DNA of 63,782 nt from Schnuerera sp. xch1 (GCF_019931165.1 NZ_JAIOUP010000014.1:1-63782); one strand, 5' to 3'; shown: positions 54,566 through 63,266, counted from the stretch's first letter. Made by a program: numbers and translations. The notes: generated by a model not told the origin, from the sequence alone.

Positions 54566-55504
54566 TTGCAATTAAGAGAGAAAGTGATAGTAGCCAATAC
54601 TGGAGATGACACATTAACATTTATAGACTTTAAAGATGGGAACAAAATTGACACATTAGATTTAAAGGACTCAATCAATAGCAGTAATAGGCAAACTATT
54701 AGATTTCATGGATTTCCAATTGGTCCTTATGATTTAGAATACAATAGAAAAGATTGTCTCTATTGTACAAATGTATATGATAATTCAGTCTTGAAGATTG
54801 ATCTGAAACATAAGAAGATAGTAGATATTATATCCGTAGGGAAATATCCAACCTGTATAAAATATTTTCAAAACAAACTCTATATAACCAATAGTGATTC
54901 TAACTCTATATCAATAGTTGATGCAGATGAATTTTCTTTAATCGAAAATATTCCTGTAGGGGAAAAACCAATAGACATTGAAATAGATGAAAACAATTTT
55001 AAAATGTATGTTGCGAATAGCAATGGATATAGCATAGATATGATAGATTTAAAAGGAAAAACCATAGAAACAATAAAATTAGATAATAATCCAGTAAAGA
55101 TGGTTATTGATAGAGACCAGATGTTTATATTAGCAAATATAAATAATAGTATAATCAACAATAGCAATATTTCTATAATGGACATAAAAACCCATAAGAA
55201 AAAGGATAGTAGAGTTTTTAAAGGGATATTCAATAACATGTTTAAAATAAATAGCAGTGAAATAATCTTTATCACCAGTATGGACAATGGATATTTATAT
55301 AGGATGGATTTGGAGAAAAAGGATTTATTAAGCAAAACCTATTTAGCAGGAATGCCTAATAAATTAGGATGGAATGGAGATAATATCCTTTTTATTTCCA
55401 ATTTATCCACCAACAAGTTGATCTTGTTTAATATAAACACAAATAAGATCATAGAAAACATAGAGGTAGGAAAAGAGCCTAGTGGTATCCTAACCCTAAA
55501 CTGA
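54566..55504 (+). CDS. YncE-like beta-propeller repeat protein
   Basis: A 312-residue seven-bladed propeller-type protein. Repeated blades show VANTGDDTLTFIDFKDG, TNVYDNSVLKIDLK, TNSDSNSISIVDADEFS and VANSNGYSIDMIDLKG, as in YncE/YVTN-repeat proteins. No signal peptide, so cytosolic unless exported otherwise. TTG start after GGAGGTGATAAA. It converges on the DUF4364 gene and their ends overlap by 9 bp. Function unknown. Confidence 0.82.
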   Translation: MQLREKVIVANTGDDTLTFIDFKDGNKIDTLDLKDSINSSNRQTIRFHGFPIGPYDLEYNRKDCLYCTNVYDNSVLKIDLKHKKIVDIISVGKYPTCIKYFQNKLYITNSDSNSISIVDADEFSLIENIPVGEKPIDIEIDENNFKMYVANSNGYSIDMIDLKGKTIETIKLDNNPVKMVIDRDQMFILANINNSIINNSNISIMDIKTHKKKDSRVFKGIFNNMFKINSSEIIFITSMDNGYLYRMDLEKKDLLSKTYLAGMPNKLGWNGDNILFISNLSTNKLILFNINTNKIIENIEVGKEPSGILTLN

Positions 55505-56041
55505 AGTTATTTCATCATCAACTAACATATTTAGTATATTCTTGTAGATATATTCAGTATTATCTTTCCATATCTCGCAGATTTTTTCCGCTTGTTTGAT
55601 TGTAGCAACATTTAGATAAAGGCTAAAAAGAGTTTCAGTATTTTCAATAAGTTTTAAATTAACCACAAATTCATTATTATTTTTTTTAAAGTATTCTGCT
55701 GAAACTTGAGTAGCTTTTTTTTCATTTTTATTTATCTGTTTGAATCTATCATTAATGTTGTCTTTAATACTTTGAGAAATTCTATTTTCAAAATATGATA
55801 AAGTAGCTTTTCCTTTGTTTAGCAGATGATAAACTTTTTTGTCTTTTGTATCTGCATATTCTAGGAAATTAGCAGATACAAGTTCAGATAAGTATTGTTG
55901 AACTAAAAAATAATTCATATAATCCTCTTTTAATACAAATTCAGTAAGTTGTTCATTTGTAAGTAATTTTTTGGATTTATCTATAATATATAATAAAAGC
56001 AACTTATTTTGTGCTAGCTCTTCACTATTTTCGAAAAACAT
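55496..56041 (-). CDS. DUF4364-family protein (winged-helix-like)
   Basis: A 181-residue protein with the start MFFENSEELAQNKLLLLYII and DYMNYFLVQQYLSELVSANF, typical of DUF4364, a family with a winged-helix-like N-terminal half. The rest is a mixed helical/strand domain. I start at ATG 56041 with GAGGTGTTAAAC upstream. A near-perfect 32-bp palindrome lies at 56092-56123, overlapping a likely -35, which fits autoregulation; DNA binding is inference. Confidence 0.78.
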   Translation of the reverse strand: MFFENSEELAQNKLLLLYIIDKSKKLLTNEQLTEFVLKEDYMNYFLVQQYLSELVSANFLEYADTKDKKVYHLLNKGKATLSYFENRISQSIKDNINDRFKQINKNEKKATQVSAEYFKKNNNEFVVNLKLIENTETLFSLYLNVATIKQAEKICEIWKDNTEYIYKNILNMLVDDEITSV

Positions 56042-56064
56042 GTTTAACACCTCTTTAACTTTTA

Positions 56065-56123
56065 TGTAATTATATTAAATTATACCATATTTAAGAGGTA
56101 AGTAAAATTTTACTTATCTCTTA
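56065..56123 (-). promoter_or_regulatory. DUF4364 promoter with 32-bp palindrome
   Basis: Minus-strand TATAAT with preceding TGG (extended -10) lies about 35-40 bp upstream of the DUF4364 ATG, 16 bp downstream of TTTACT. That -35 falls inside the near-perfect palindrome TAAGAGG-TAAGTAAAA / TTTTACTTA-TCTCTTA (56092-56123, one mismatched pair). The hairpin could instead be a terminator, but the T-run is within the stem. Confidence 0.5.
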
Positions 56124-56233
56124 TAAGTTATTTTTCAATATTTACATAGAAATCAATAAATTCTATTCAGCAAAGTAATATAATGAGTTTTTTAGAATAG
56201 ATTGTAATAATAGAAACTGTGGGAGGGGATATA

Positions 56234-57004
56234 TTGAAAGTGATAAAAGCTAAAAATGGAATGTTATATAGAATAATGATTATTACAATTTTAGTTATGA
56301 TCTCTATATCTTATATGACTTTAAAGACAAATAATAATATTCTGGAGGCATTTTCTTACAGCAAAGAATTACCCATATATAGTGTAGATACGGAAGAGAA
56401 GAAAATAGCTATTACATTTGATGCAGCATGGGGAAACGAGTTTACTAGAGGGATATTGGACATACTAGATGAATATGATGTCAAGTCAACATTCTTTTTA
56501 GTTGGATTTTGGGTAGACAAATTTCCAGAAGATGTAAAAGAAATACATGCAAGGGGTCATGAGATAGGAAACCATTCTACCAATCATCCGTATATGACCG
56601 AACTATCCGATGGAGAAGCAATAAAAGAGATAGATACAACTTCGGATAAAATAGAGAAACTAATAAATGAAAGACCTATATTATTCAGACCACCATTTGG
56701 TGACTATGATGATAGAATAGTAAATCTATGTAGAGAAAACGACTATTATGCTATCCAATGGGATGTCGATTCACTGGATTGGAAGGAATTAGGAGTTCAA
56801 CCTGTAGTGGATAGAGTGACAAGAAATGTACAAAACGGATCAATAGTGTTATTCCACAACAATGCGAAATATGTATTAGAATACCTACCTATAGTTATTG
56901 AAAGATTGCAGGAAGAAGGATTTGAGCTAGTACCCGTGTCAGAATTAATATATAAAGATGATTTTCACATGGATAATACAGGAAGACAGATAAAGGGTAA
57001 ATAG
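56234..57004 (+). CDS. Polysaccharide deacetylase (PdaB-like, sporulation type)
   Basis: A 256-residue deacetylase anchored by an N-terminal TM helix (IMIITILVMISISYMTL). NodB domain motifs: TFDAAWG (PdaB form of motif 1), HSTNHP (motif 2, zinc His), RPPFGDYDD (motif 3), DVDSLDW (motif 4), VLFHN (motif 5). The AAW variant and length point to PdaB, which acts on peptidoglycan in the spore cortex. TTG start at 56234 with GGGAGGGG upstream. Confidence 0.9.
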   Translation: MKVIKAKNGMLYRIMIITILVMISISYMTLKTNNNILEAFSYSKELPIYSVDTEEKKIAITFDAAWGNEFTRGILDILDEYDVKSTFFLVGFWVDKFPEDVKEIHARGHEIGNHSTNHPYMTELSDGEAIKEIDTTSDKIEKLINERPILFRPPFGDYDDRIVNLCRENDYYAIQWDVDSLDWKELGVQPVVDRVTRNVQNGSIVLFHNNAKYVLEYLPIVIERLQEEGFELVPVSELIYKDDFHMDNTGRQIKGK

Positions 57005-57209
57005 ACAAAAAAGCTTTGATTTATTTAGAAAGTCTAAAAATCGACTAGAAAAAGCATTTTATATTTGATAAAATATTATCAAGGGAATTTGCTAATGATA
57101 AATTATCTATAATTAAAAAATTCATGCTCTTAATCATAATAATAAAATTCATTGAATAAACATAATTATAGATTGTTAGAAACATAAGAATAAGGGGGAG
57201 ATGATATTT
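57005..57209. other. Gene-free spacer upstream of OB-fold gene
   Basis: AT-rich spacer. It contains one dyad with arms ATCTATAATTA (about 57107) and TAATTATAGAT (about 57166), separated by about 48 bp, which may be a structured leader or chance. No ORF is convincing. Confidence 0.3.
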
Positions 57210-57887
57210 GTGGTTAAAAATCTGATGGAAACAAACAAGGTGGACGTTACGGGGAAGATAATAACCCCAATTGAGTTTAGCCATGAGATGTATGGAGAAG
57301 GATTTTATAATTTTGATTTGGAAGTTTTAAGATTAAGTGAATCTGTAGATATTTTGCCAGTAACGATATCTGAAAGATTGATTATTAACATTGATTTATC
57401 AGAGGGTTCATATGTAGATATTTCTGGTCAATTGCGCTCTTATAATCGATATGAAAATGGTTCTAGCAGATTAGTATTGACAGTATTTGCAAGGGATATA
57501 AAGCTTTTAAAGGATGAAGAAGAAATAAAAGAACACTTAAAATCTCCTAATGAAATATTTTTAGACGGCTATATCTGCAAATCACCAATTTATAGAACTA
57601 CTCCTTTCGGTAGAGAGATATCAGATTTACTTATAGCGGTAAACAGACCCTATAATAAATCAGATTACATACCTTGTATCGCGTGGGGAAGAAATGCCAG
57701 ATTTTGTGACAACGTATTAGTTGGAGATCATATGAGGATATGGGGAAGAATTCAGAGTCGTGAATATCAGAAAAAGCTCAGTGATAATGAAGTTGAAACA
57801 AGGGTAGCTTATGAAGTGTCTATTTCAAAATTAGAATATGTTGAAAATGACAATAACAGAGCTGAAGTTTATAAAGACGAAGTATAA
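57210..57887 (+). CDS. Tandem OB-fold single-stranded-DNA-binding-like protein
   Basis: A 225-residue protein of two OB-like halves. The first (about 1-105) has TGKIITPIEFSHEMYGEGFY and SEGSYVDISGQLRSYNRYEN; the second (about 115-220) is clearly SSB-type, with YIPCIAWGRNARFCDNVLVG and DHMRIWGRIQSREYQKK. It ends without the acidic SSB tail. GTG start at 57210 after GGGGGAG. Not the main SSB; probably an additional paralogue seen in clostridia. It stands alone with a terminator after it. Confidence 0.8.
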   Translation: MVKNLMETNKVDVTGKIITPIEFSHEMYGEGFYNFDLEVLRLSESVDILPVTISERLIINIDLSEGSYVDISGQLRSYNRYENGSSRLVLTVFARDIKLLKDEEEIKEHLKSPNEIFLDGYICKSPIYRTTPFGREISDLLIAVNRPYNKSDYIPCIAWGRNARFCDNVLVGDHMRIWGRIQSREYQKKLSDNEVETRVAYEVSISKLEYVENDNNRAEVYKDEV

Positions 57888-57895
57888 TTTATAGT

Positions 57896-57930
57896 AATAC
57901 CTTTCATATTTAAATATGGAAGGTATTATT
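57896..57930 (+). terminator. Terminator after OB-fold gene
   Basis: AATACCTTTCATATTT / AAATATGGAAGGTATT (two G-U pairs) followed by ATTTTTATA. Clear rho-independent type. Confidence 0.8.
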
Positions 57931-57942
57931 TTTATATTCCCT

Positions 57943-57971
57943 TTTACCAAACCCACAATTTGTGTTATAAT
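57943..57971 (+). promoter_or_regulatory. Promoter for small membrane ORF and hpt
   Basis: -35 TTTACC (57943-57948), 17-bp spacer, -10 TATAAT (57966-57971). About 55 bp before the 41-residue ORF and 205 bp before hpt. Confidence 0.65.
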
Positions 57972-58030
57972 CTACACAATAATTAATATTTTAAATATCA
58001 AATTCAATATTAGGGACAAGGAGAATTTTA

Positions 58031-58156
58031 ATGAATTATACAGTGATAATTATTTTTACAATAGTGATAATTTTAGTAAGTCTCCAATATACTCTAAATA
58101 AAATTTTATTAGAATTAAGAGAAATAAAACAAATATTAAGAAGAAAACCAAAGTAA
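58031..58156 (+). CDS. Short single-TM protein upstream of hpt
   Basis: A 41-codon ORF, with ATG 58031 following AAGGAGAATTTTA. It has one TM helix (TVIIIFTIVIILVSLQYTL) and a positive cytosolic tail (EIKQILRRKPK). It lies between the promoter and hpt (24 bp before hpt), so it is co-transcribed. The ribosome site, promoter position and typical small-membrane-protein layout support that it is real. No family recognised. Confidence 0.6.
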   Translation: MNYTVIIIFTIVIILVSLQYTLNKILLELREIKQILRRKPK

Positions 58157-58180
58157 TATACAAAAGGAAAGGGGAGAATA

Positions 58181-58711
58181 TTGTTGGAGTTTAATAAAAA
58201 GCCTAAAATATTATTTGATGAGGATGAAATTGCAAAAAGAGTTAAAGAATTAGGAAAAGGAATATCTAATGATTATAAAGGAGATAATATTGTAGTAATA
58301 TCTTTGCTTAGAGGAAGTTTTGTTTTTGCTGCTGATTTAGTCAGAGCACTGCATGTGCCTGTAAATGTAGACTTTATGACTACTTCAAGTTATGGTCATA
58401 GCGAAACTTCTTCAGGAATAGTAGAAATAATTAATGATATTAGAACTGATATAAAAGGTAAACATGTATTGATTGTAGATGACATTATGGATTCGGGAAA
58501 TACCATGAAAGAGGTAGTAGAATATATCGGTGAAGAAGAGCCAAAATCCATAAAGGTATGTGTTATGTTGGATAAACCAAGTAGAAGAGAAGCTGATATT
58601 ACTCCTGATTATGTAGGATTTACTATCCCGGATGTATTCATAGTGGGATATGGACTTAATTATGGGGATTACTATAGAAATATACCATATATTTTTACTT
58701 TTGATGATTAA
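58181..58711 (+). CDS. hpt: Hypoxanthine(-guanine) phosphoribosyltransferase
   Basis: Purine salvage enzyme, 176 residues. PRPP-binding motif VLIVDDIMDSGNTMKEV, the flexible-loop segment TTSSYGHSETSSG, and purine-binding KVCVMLDKPSRRE, VGFTIPDVFIVGYGLNYG. TTG start after AAAGGGGAGAATA. Follows a small membrane ORF and ends with a terminator. Confidence 0.96.
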   Translation: MLEFNKKPKILFDEDEIAKRVKELGKGISNDYKGDNIVVISLLRGSFVFAADLVRALHVPVNVDFMTTSSYGHSETSSGIVEIINDIRTDIKGKHVLIVDDIMDSGNTMKEVVEYIGEEEPKSIKVCVMLDKPSRREADITPDYVGFTIPDVFIVGYGLNYGDYYRNIPYIFTFDD

Positions 58712-58742
58712 ACCTACAGGTCAACCTGCAGGTTTATTGACT
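58710..58742 (+). terminator. Terminator after hpt
   Basis: AAACCTaCAGGT / ACCTGcAGGTTT with loop CA (one mismatch), followed by ATTGACTTTT. Short T-tract. Confidence 0.65.
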
Positions 58743-58780
58743 TTTAAAACTTATATTAAAAAGAAGGTGTAAAATGTTTA

Positions 58781-59704
58781 ATGGACAAAAATAATAACAA
58801 GCCAACAATAGTAGAGACCAATTTTTTTTATTTAATTATTGCTCTATTATTAATAACAGTAGGAGCATGGGCTCAGAGTAAAGAAGTATATAGTGGTCTT
58901 TTTATAACCGAATATATAATAATACTTCTACCAATATTACTATATTTAAAGATGAGAGGATATTCAATAAAAAATATTCTAAGACTCAATAGGATAAGCC
59001 TAAAGCAGATTATGTACGTAATATTTATTGCTTTGTTTTCGTATCCAGTAGCTGTATTTTTTAATTATATAGGTATTATCATAATGAGCAAATTTGGCGA
59101 ATTCATGCCAAGTTCTGTACCCATACCTACTGCACCAATCGAATTTTTAATAGGATTTTTCTTAATAGCTTTAACACCTGGAATATGTGAGGAAACAATG
59201 TTTAGAGGCATGATAATGAACTCTTATAGCTCTCTAGGCAGGAAAAAAGCCATTGTTTATTCAGCCATATTATTTGGAATATTTCATTTTAATGTTCAAA
59301 ATCTACTAGGGCCAATATTTTTAGGTATATTGTTTGGTATATTAGTATATAAGACCAATTCAATATTTGCTTCAATTATTGGTCACGCAACCAACAATTC
59401 TATAGCATTATGTATAGGGTTTTTTACAAATAATATGGAACAAACGATAAATGTGGAATCAGCTATTATACCTGATATTGAGCTAATATATAGTACTATA
59501 GTTATTGGTGTCATGGCGTTGCTATTCTGGTTAATTGTAAAGAGGTTAATTAGATCAATTCCTACTAACAAACAAAGTAAAATTGAAGAACCTTTATTTA
59601 AACAAGTAAACAATGAACAAAAGATGAGTGGTATAGAGATAGTCCCTATACTAGTAGTAGTTCTAATATTCATAGTCTATAACTATAGATATTTCTTCGT
59701 ATAA
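58781..59704 (+). CDS. CPBP-family intramembrane glutamic protease
   Basis: A 307-residue membrane protein with about eight TM helices. CPBP/Rce1-like catalytic motifs: EETMFRGMIMNSY (EExxxR), FGIFHFNVQNL (FxxxH) and IIGHATNNSI (HxxxN). Members process prenylated or bacteriocin peptides or act as anti-sigma proteases; the partner is unknown. ATG 58781 with AAGAAGGTG about 15 bp upstream. No bacteriocin gene is adjacent. Confidence 0.88.
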   Translation: MDKNNNKPTIVETNFFYLIIALLLITVGAWAQSKEVYSGLFITEYIIILLPILLYLKMRGYSIKNILRLNRISLKQIMYVIFIALFSYPVAVFFNYIGIIIMSKFGEFMPSSVPIPTAPIEFLIGFFLIALTPGICEETMFRGMIMNSYSSLGRKKAIVYSAILFGIFHFNVQNLLGPIFLGILFGILVYKTNSIFASIIGHATNNSIALCIGFFTNNMEQTINVESAIIPDIELIYSTIVIGVMALLFWLIVKRLIRSIPTNKQSKIEEPLFKQVNNEQKMSGIEIVPILVVVLIFIVYNYRYFFV

Positions 59705-59753
59705 GAATAAAAATGTTCATTCATTCCAATAATAACTATTAGGAGGGATGAAT

Positions 59754-59948
59754 ATGGCAAAAAAGAAGAAAAAAAAGCCAACTTTAGAAGATAAATTAAA
59801 ATATGAAATTGCTGATGAATTAGGATTGACAGATAAGATTAAAGAAGTAGGATGGGGAGGCCTAACTGCTAAGGAATCAGGTAGAATAGGTGGATTAATG
59901 ACAGTTAGGAAAAGGGATATGAAAAAGAAGAAAAACGAGAGCGAATAA
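59754..59948 (+). CDS. Small acid-soluble spore protein, alpha/beta-like (SspF type)
   Basis: A 64-residue spore DNA-binding protein. The hallmark blocks are KYEIADELGLTDKIKEVGWG and GLTAKESGRIGGLMT, the latter typical of alpha/beta SASPs, with the EIA-DE protease-recognition-like site. It starts Lys-rich (AKKKKKKPTLEDKLK), as in SspF-like minor SASPs. ATG 59754 with GGAGGG 6 bp upstream; ATG 59748 is too close. Another sign of a sporulating host. Confidence 0.88.
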   Translation: MAKKKKKKPTLEDKLKYEIADELGLTDKIKEVGWGGLTAKESGRIGGLMTVRKRDMKKKKNESE

Positions 59949-59970
59949 AAATGTATAAGGGGGATCAATA

Positions 59971-60705
59971 ATGTATAACAACTTTGCATTATTATATGAT
60001 GAATTGATGACAGACGTAGACTATAAGGAATGGTACTTATACATTAAAAAGGTACTCAAAAAATTTGATAAAGATCCTCAGTTCATATTGGAAATGGCCT
60101 GTGGAACAGGCAATTTGACCAGTTATTTAGCTAAAGATGGCTATGATATAACCTGTTTTGATTTATCTACTGATATGCTTAGCATAGCTTATAACAAGTT
60201 AAATAAATATAAAAATGTAACTATATTTAATCAGAATATGGTGGATTTTAATATAAATAAGAAATTTGATTGCATAATATCTATATGTGATAGTATTAAT
60301 TATGTTACAGATAAAGATGAACTACTGAGTACTTTTAAAAATGTAAAAAATCATCTTAAAGATGATGGCGTGTTTATATTTGATATTAATTCATATTATA
60401 AATTAAAAGATATCATTGGGAACAACACATTTCTAGAGGATAGAGAAGATATATTTTATACGTGGCAAAATTATTTTGATGAAGATAAGAATTGTTCAGA
60501 ATTTTTTCTTACCTTCTTTGTAAAAGATGAAAGGGGAAATTACAAAAGATTTGATGAAGAACATATTGAAAGGGCATATCATACAGATGAAATAATTGAA
60601 TTACTTCAATTGGCAAATTTTCAGGAGATCAATTGTTTTGATGGTTTTTCATTCAATAAACAGAATAATAAAAGCGAGAGGATAAATTTTGTAGTTATTG
60701 CTTAA
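59971..60705 (+). CDS. Class I SAM-dependent methyltransferase
   Basis: A 244-residue methyltransferase. SAM site ILEMACGTGNLTSYLAKDG, acidic loop CFDLSTDMLSIAYNKL, and FDCIISICDSINYVTD. The N-terminus YNNFALLYDELMTDVDYKEW is common in clostridial proteins of this kind. AAGGGGGATCAATA precedes the ATG. The substrate is unknown; the downstream spacer leads to a cold-shock gene with its own promoter. Confidence 0.85.
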   Translation: MYNNFALLYDELMTDVDYKEWYLYIKKVLKKFDKDPQFILEMACGTGNLTSYLAKDGYDITCFDLSTDMLSIAYNKLNKYKNVTIFNQNMVDFNINKKFDCIISICDSINYVTDKDELLSTFKNVKNHLKDDGVFIFDINSYYKLKDIIGNNTFLEDREDIFYTWQNYFDEDKNCSEFFLTFFVKDERGNYKRFDEEHIERAYHTDEIIELLQLANFQEINCFDGFSFNKQNNKSERINFVVIA

Positions 60706-60753
60706 ATAGATTAGAAAACACAGGAATAATAAAAAAATAAATGGGAATATTAT

Positions 60754-60783
60754 TTGACAAGAATATAAATATTGTGATAGACT
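60754..60783 (+). promoter_or_regulatory. Cold-shock gene promoter and leader hairpin
   Basis: -35 TTGACA (60754-60759), 18-bp spacer, -10 TAGACT (60778-60783). A leader of about 65 nt follows with a small hairpin TAGATGA / TCATCTA (about 60794-60818). Cold-shock mRNAs often have structured leaders. Confidence 0.65.
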
Positions 60784-60852
60784 AAACTAAAGGTAGATGA
60801 TACATAAGGACTCATCTATTATTAAATTGTTGTATTGGAGGAATGTTTTAAA

Positions 60853-61053
60853 ATGGTAAAAGGTACTGTAAAATGGTTTAATGCCACAAAAGGTTATGGT
60901 TTTATCTCCACTGACGAAGGCGAAGATGTTTTTGTACATTATTCAGCAATCGAAGGAGACGGATTTAAAACTTTAGAAGAAGGACAAAGCGTTGAATTTG
61001 AAATAGTTCAAGGAGAAAAAGGTCCACAGGCTACTAACGTTAACAAACTATAA
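60853..61053 (+). CDS. Cold-shock protein (CspA family)
   Basis: A 66-residue single-stranded nucleic-acid chaperone. RNP1 KGYGFIS and RNP2 VFVHYSAI are present, in [20 protein letters not shown] and [14 protein letters not shown]; ends QATNVNKL as usual. I start at ATG 60853 (GGAGG upstream); the TTG at 60835 is in the ribosome site. The family is common; role is RNA melting. Confidence 0.95.
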   Translation: MVKGTVKWFNATKGYGFISTDEGEDVFVHYSAIEGDGFKTLEEGQSVEFEIVQGEKGPQATNVNKL

Positions 61054-61103
61054 TCCTTGATTCTCTTTGAATTAAATTAAATAGTTTTTTAACAGTAGCA
61101 ATC

Positions 61104-61129
61104 AAGCCCCTATTAATAGGGGCTTTTAA
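61104..61129 (+). terminator. Terminator after csp
   Basis: AAGCCCC / GGGGCTT with the palindromic loop TATTAATA, followed by TTAAA. A second stem with similar sequence (CCCTATTAG / CTAATAGGG) follows at 61165-61198. Confidence 0.75.
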
Positions 61130-61164
61130 ATATTTCAGGAGATGAATTAACGAAACTATTAGAT

Positions 61165-61198
61165 AATCCCTATTAGTTGTTGGCTGCTAATAGGGATT
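61165..61198. repeat. Second hairpin, related to csp terminator
   Basis: Perfect 12-bp stem AATCCCTATTAG / CTAATAGGGATT with a 10-nt loop. It shares the CCCTATTA / TAATAGGG core with the csp terminator 40 bp upstream. No T-run. It lies 110 bp before the tRNA cluster. Confidence 0.5.
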
Positions 61199-61307
61199 TA
61201 AGAATTTATTATTGACTTTACCAAAACAATATTGTATACTATCTAATGTACTACATAGCCAAATAACTTATAGCAAGTCCCAGAGAAGCTTATATTTATT
61301 ATATTAA

Positions 61308-61383
<76 letters not shown>

Positions 61384-61390
61384 GATGTGT

Positions 61391-61465
61391 GCGGAAGTGG
61401 CTCAGTGGTAGAGCATCGCCTTGCCAAGGCGAGGGTCGCGGGTTCGAATCCCGTCTTCCGCTCCA
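61391..61465 (+). tRNA. tRNA-Gly (GCC)
   Basis: Acceptor GCGGAAG / CTTCCGC, anticodon loop with GCC between CGCCTT and AAGGCG, T-loop GGTTCGAATCC, encoded CCA. Follows tRNA-Phe by 7 nt. Confidence 0.97.
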
Positions 61466-61482
61466 ACAATAAACTCAAATAT

Positions 61483-61557
<75 letters not shown>

Positions 61558-61558
61558 A

Positions 61559-61589
61559 AAAACCTTCTATCTTTAGAAGGTTTTATTTT
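61559..61589 (+). terminator. Terminator after the tRNA cluster
   Basis: AAACCTTCT / AGAAGGTTTT stem with loop ATCTTT, followed by ATTTTTTAT. Confidence 0.8.
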
Positions 61590-61608
61590 TTATCAGGATG
61601 GTGATAAT

Positions 61609-62355
61609 ATGTCAGAAAATCCCTTTGTTCCAAATAGATATACAAATACTGTAATAGTAGATGGACGTATTTCAACAGAAATGTTTAACACACTTCAAAA
61701 GTTAAACCTAAAGGTAGTTCCCACTATTCAATGCAAAGAAGTATCAGAGTCTATTTCGTACCATCCAGATATTGTTTTACATCCTATTAATCATAATACT
61801 GTAATCGTTGCACCAAATGTGTTTGATTATTATAAAGAGAAATTATTTGGAATGGGTATAAAAATTATAAAAGGTGAAACAAAATTAACTGAGGAGTATC
61901 CAAGCGATATAGCGTATAATATAGCAAGAGTACATAATTTTGCTATACATAATTTTAAATATACCGATGAAAAATTAAAATACTATTTAAAAAAGGAAAA
62001 TTTAGAATTTATTCATGTTGAACAAGGGTATACTAAATGTTCCATAGCAATAATCAGCAATAAAGCGATTATAACTGCAGATTATCCTATATATCGTAAA
62101 TTGACTAAATTAGGAATAGATTCTCTATTAATAGAACCAGGATATATAAAATTAGAAGGATATCCATATGGTTTCATAGGAGGAACTTGTGGCAATATAT
62201 CTAAAGAAAGTATAGTTTTTTCTGGTAAACTTATAGAACATCCAGATAGGTTTAAAATCATAAAATTTCTAAAAAAATACAAAAAAGACATTATTTATTT
62301 AAGTAATGATATAATAAGAGACATTGGAAGTTTAATTAGTCTATATTGCCAATAG
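61609..62355 (+). CDS. DUF6873-like protein, unknown function
   Basis: A 248-residue protein with patches TVIVDGRISTEMFNTLQ, KCSIAIISNKAIITADYPIY and GGTCGNISKESIVFSGKLIE, which agree with a conserved clostridial family (I recall DUF6873, with a GME-like fold). The C-terminus ends IIRDIGSLISLYCQ. ATG 61609 with AGGATGGTGATAAT upstream. It lies between tRNAs and ytxC; family name from memory, function unknown. Confidence 0.7.
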   Translation: MSENPFVPNRYTNTVIVDGRISTEMFNTLQKLNLKVVPTIQCKEVSESISYHPDIVLHPINHNTVIVAPNVFDYYKEKLFGMGIKIIKGETKLTEEYPSDIAYNIARVHNFAIHNFKYTDEKLKYYLKKENLEFIHVEQGYTKCSIAIISNKAIITADYPIYRKLTKLGIDSLLIEPGYIKLEGYPYGFIGGTCGNISKESIVFSGKLIEHPDRFKIIKFLKKYKKDIIYLSNDIIRDIGSLISLYCQ

Positions 62356-62423
62356 AGTAACTCTTTATGCAGTATATCGACATTTTCATAGAGCATACTA
62401 TTAACAGAAAGGAGTGAAAATAC

Positions 62424-63266
62424 ATGAATATTCAAGTAGGATTGAATAAGAATGTAGATGAAGCACGAGAAATAATTGCTAATTATTTCTCGCAAAAGAA
62501 GATAAAAGTAGAAGAAGTAGATTATGATTCCAGACATTTTTTTAACATAACTCCTGTAAAAAATAAATCTGTCAAAGATTTTTATAATAAAATAACGAAT
62601 TTAATATTGGACTTGATATTAAACATATATTCTGAAGGTATAATGAACAAACAAATAAATGATAAATTTAAACAATTACAATCAGTTGAAAGAAAAGAAA
62701 TAGTTAATATAGCTAAAAAGTTGTTGTTAAATGAAGATAATTTTATAGTTGAAAAGCAATATTTAAATAATCAGATTAAAAAATATATAATTGATAAACA
62801 TTTGATTTCAATAGATGGATTTATTACATTTAGATTGAAAGATCTTAATCTCTTTTTAAATGTAGTTATCGATAAAGGGATTGAAGAATTCACTGCTCGA
62901 AAAGAATACAGAGAATTCATCAGCATATTAAAGTATTTTATAGATGCTCAAAATCCAAAATATGAATTATTAAATTTAGTCACTAAAAACGATGAATACA
63001 AATTATTAGATGAAGAAGGTAATGAAATAGATAAAAACTTCTTTGATGATATAAGTACAGAGATAAATGTTAATAATTTTAGTGAAGATGATATATTAAT
63101 CAGTGCTTTAATTGTTCTAGCACCTCAAAATTTAATAATACATTTGAGTGATAAAAGCAAAGATAGAGATGTAATAAAGATAATTACAGACGTCTTTGAA
63201 GATAGAGTATATTTTTGCTTAGGATGTGAAAAATGCGAAGGAAATCTTAAAGTTAAGAAAAGTTAA
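62424..63266 (+). CDS. ytxC: Putative sporulation protein YtxC
   Basis: A 280-residue protein resembling YtxC: central IDKHLISIDGFITFRLKDLN and the C-terminus DRVYFCLGCEKCEGNLKVKK, with a CxxC pair. YtxC is a sporulation protein of unknown mechanism in Bacillus and clostridia. AGAAAGGAGTGAAAATAC precedes the ATG. It ends with a terminator before hisS. Confidence 0.85.
   Translation: MNIQVGLNKNVDEAREIIANYFSQKKIKVEEVDYDSRHFFNITPVKNKSVKDFYNKITNLILDLILNIYSEGIMNKQINDKFKQLQSVERKEIVNIAKKLLLNEDNFIVEKQYLNNQIKKYIIDKHLISIDGFITFRLKDLNLFLNVVIDKGIEEFTARKEYREFISILKYFIDAQNPKYELLNLVTKNDEYKLLDEEGNEIDKNFFDDISTEINVNNFSEDDILISALIVLAPQNLIIHLSDKSKDRDVIKIITDVFEDRVYFCLGCEKCEGNLKVKKS

Noticed and set aside
57916-58101. 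61-codon ORF
   Set aside because: Begins inside the terminator and covers the hpt promoter; the overlapping 41-codon frame has the ribosome site.
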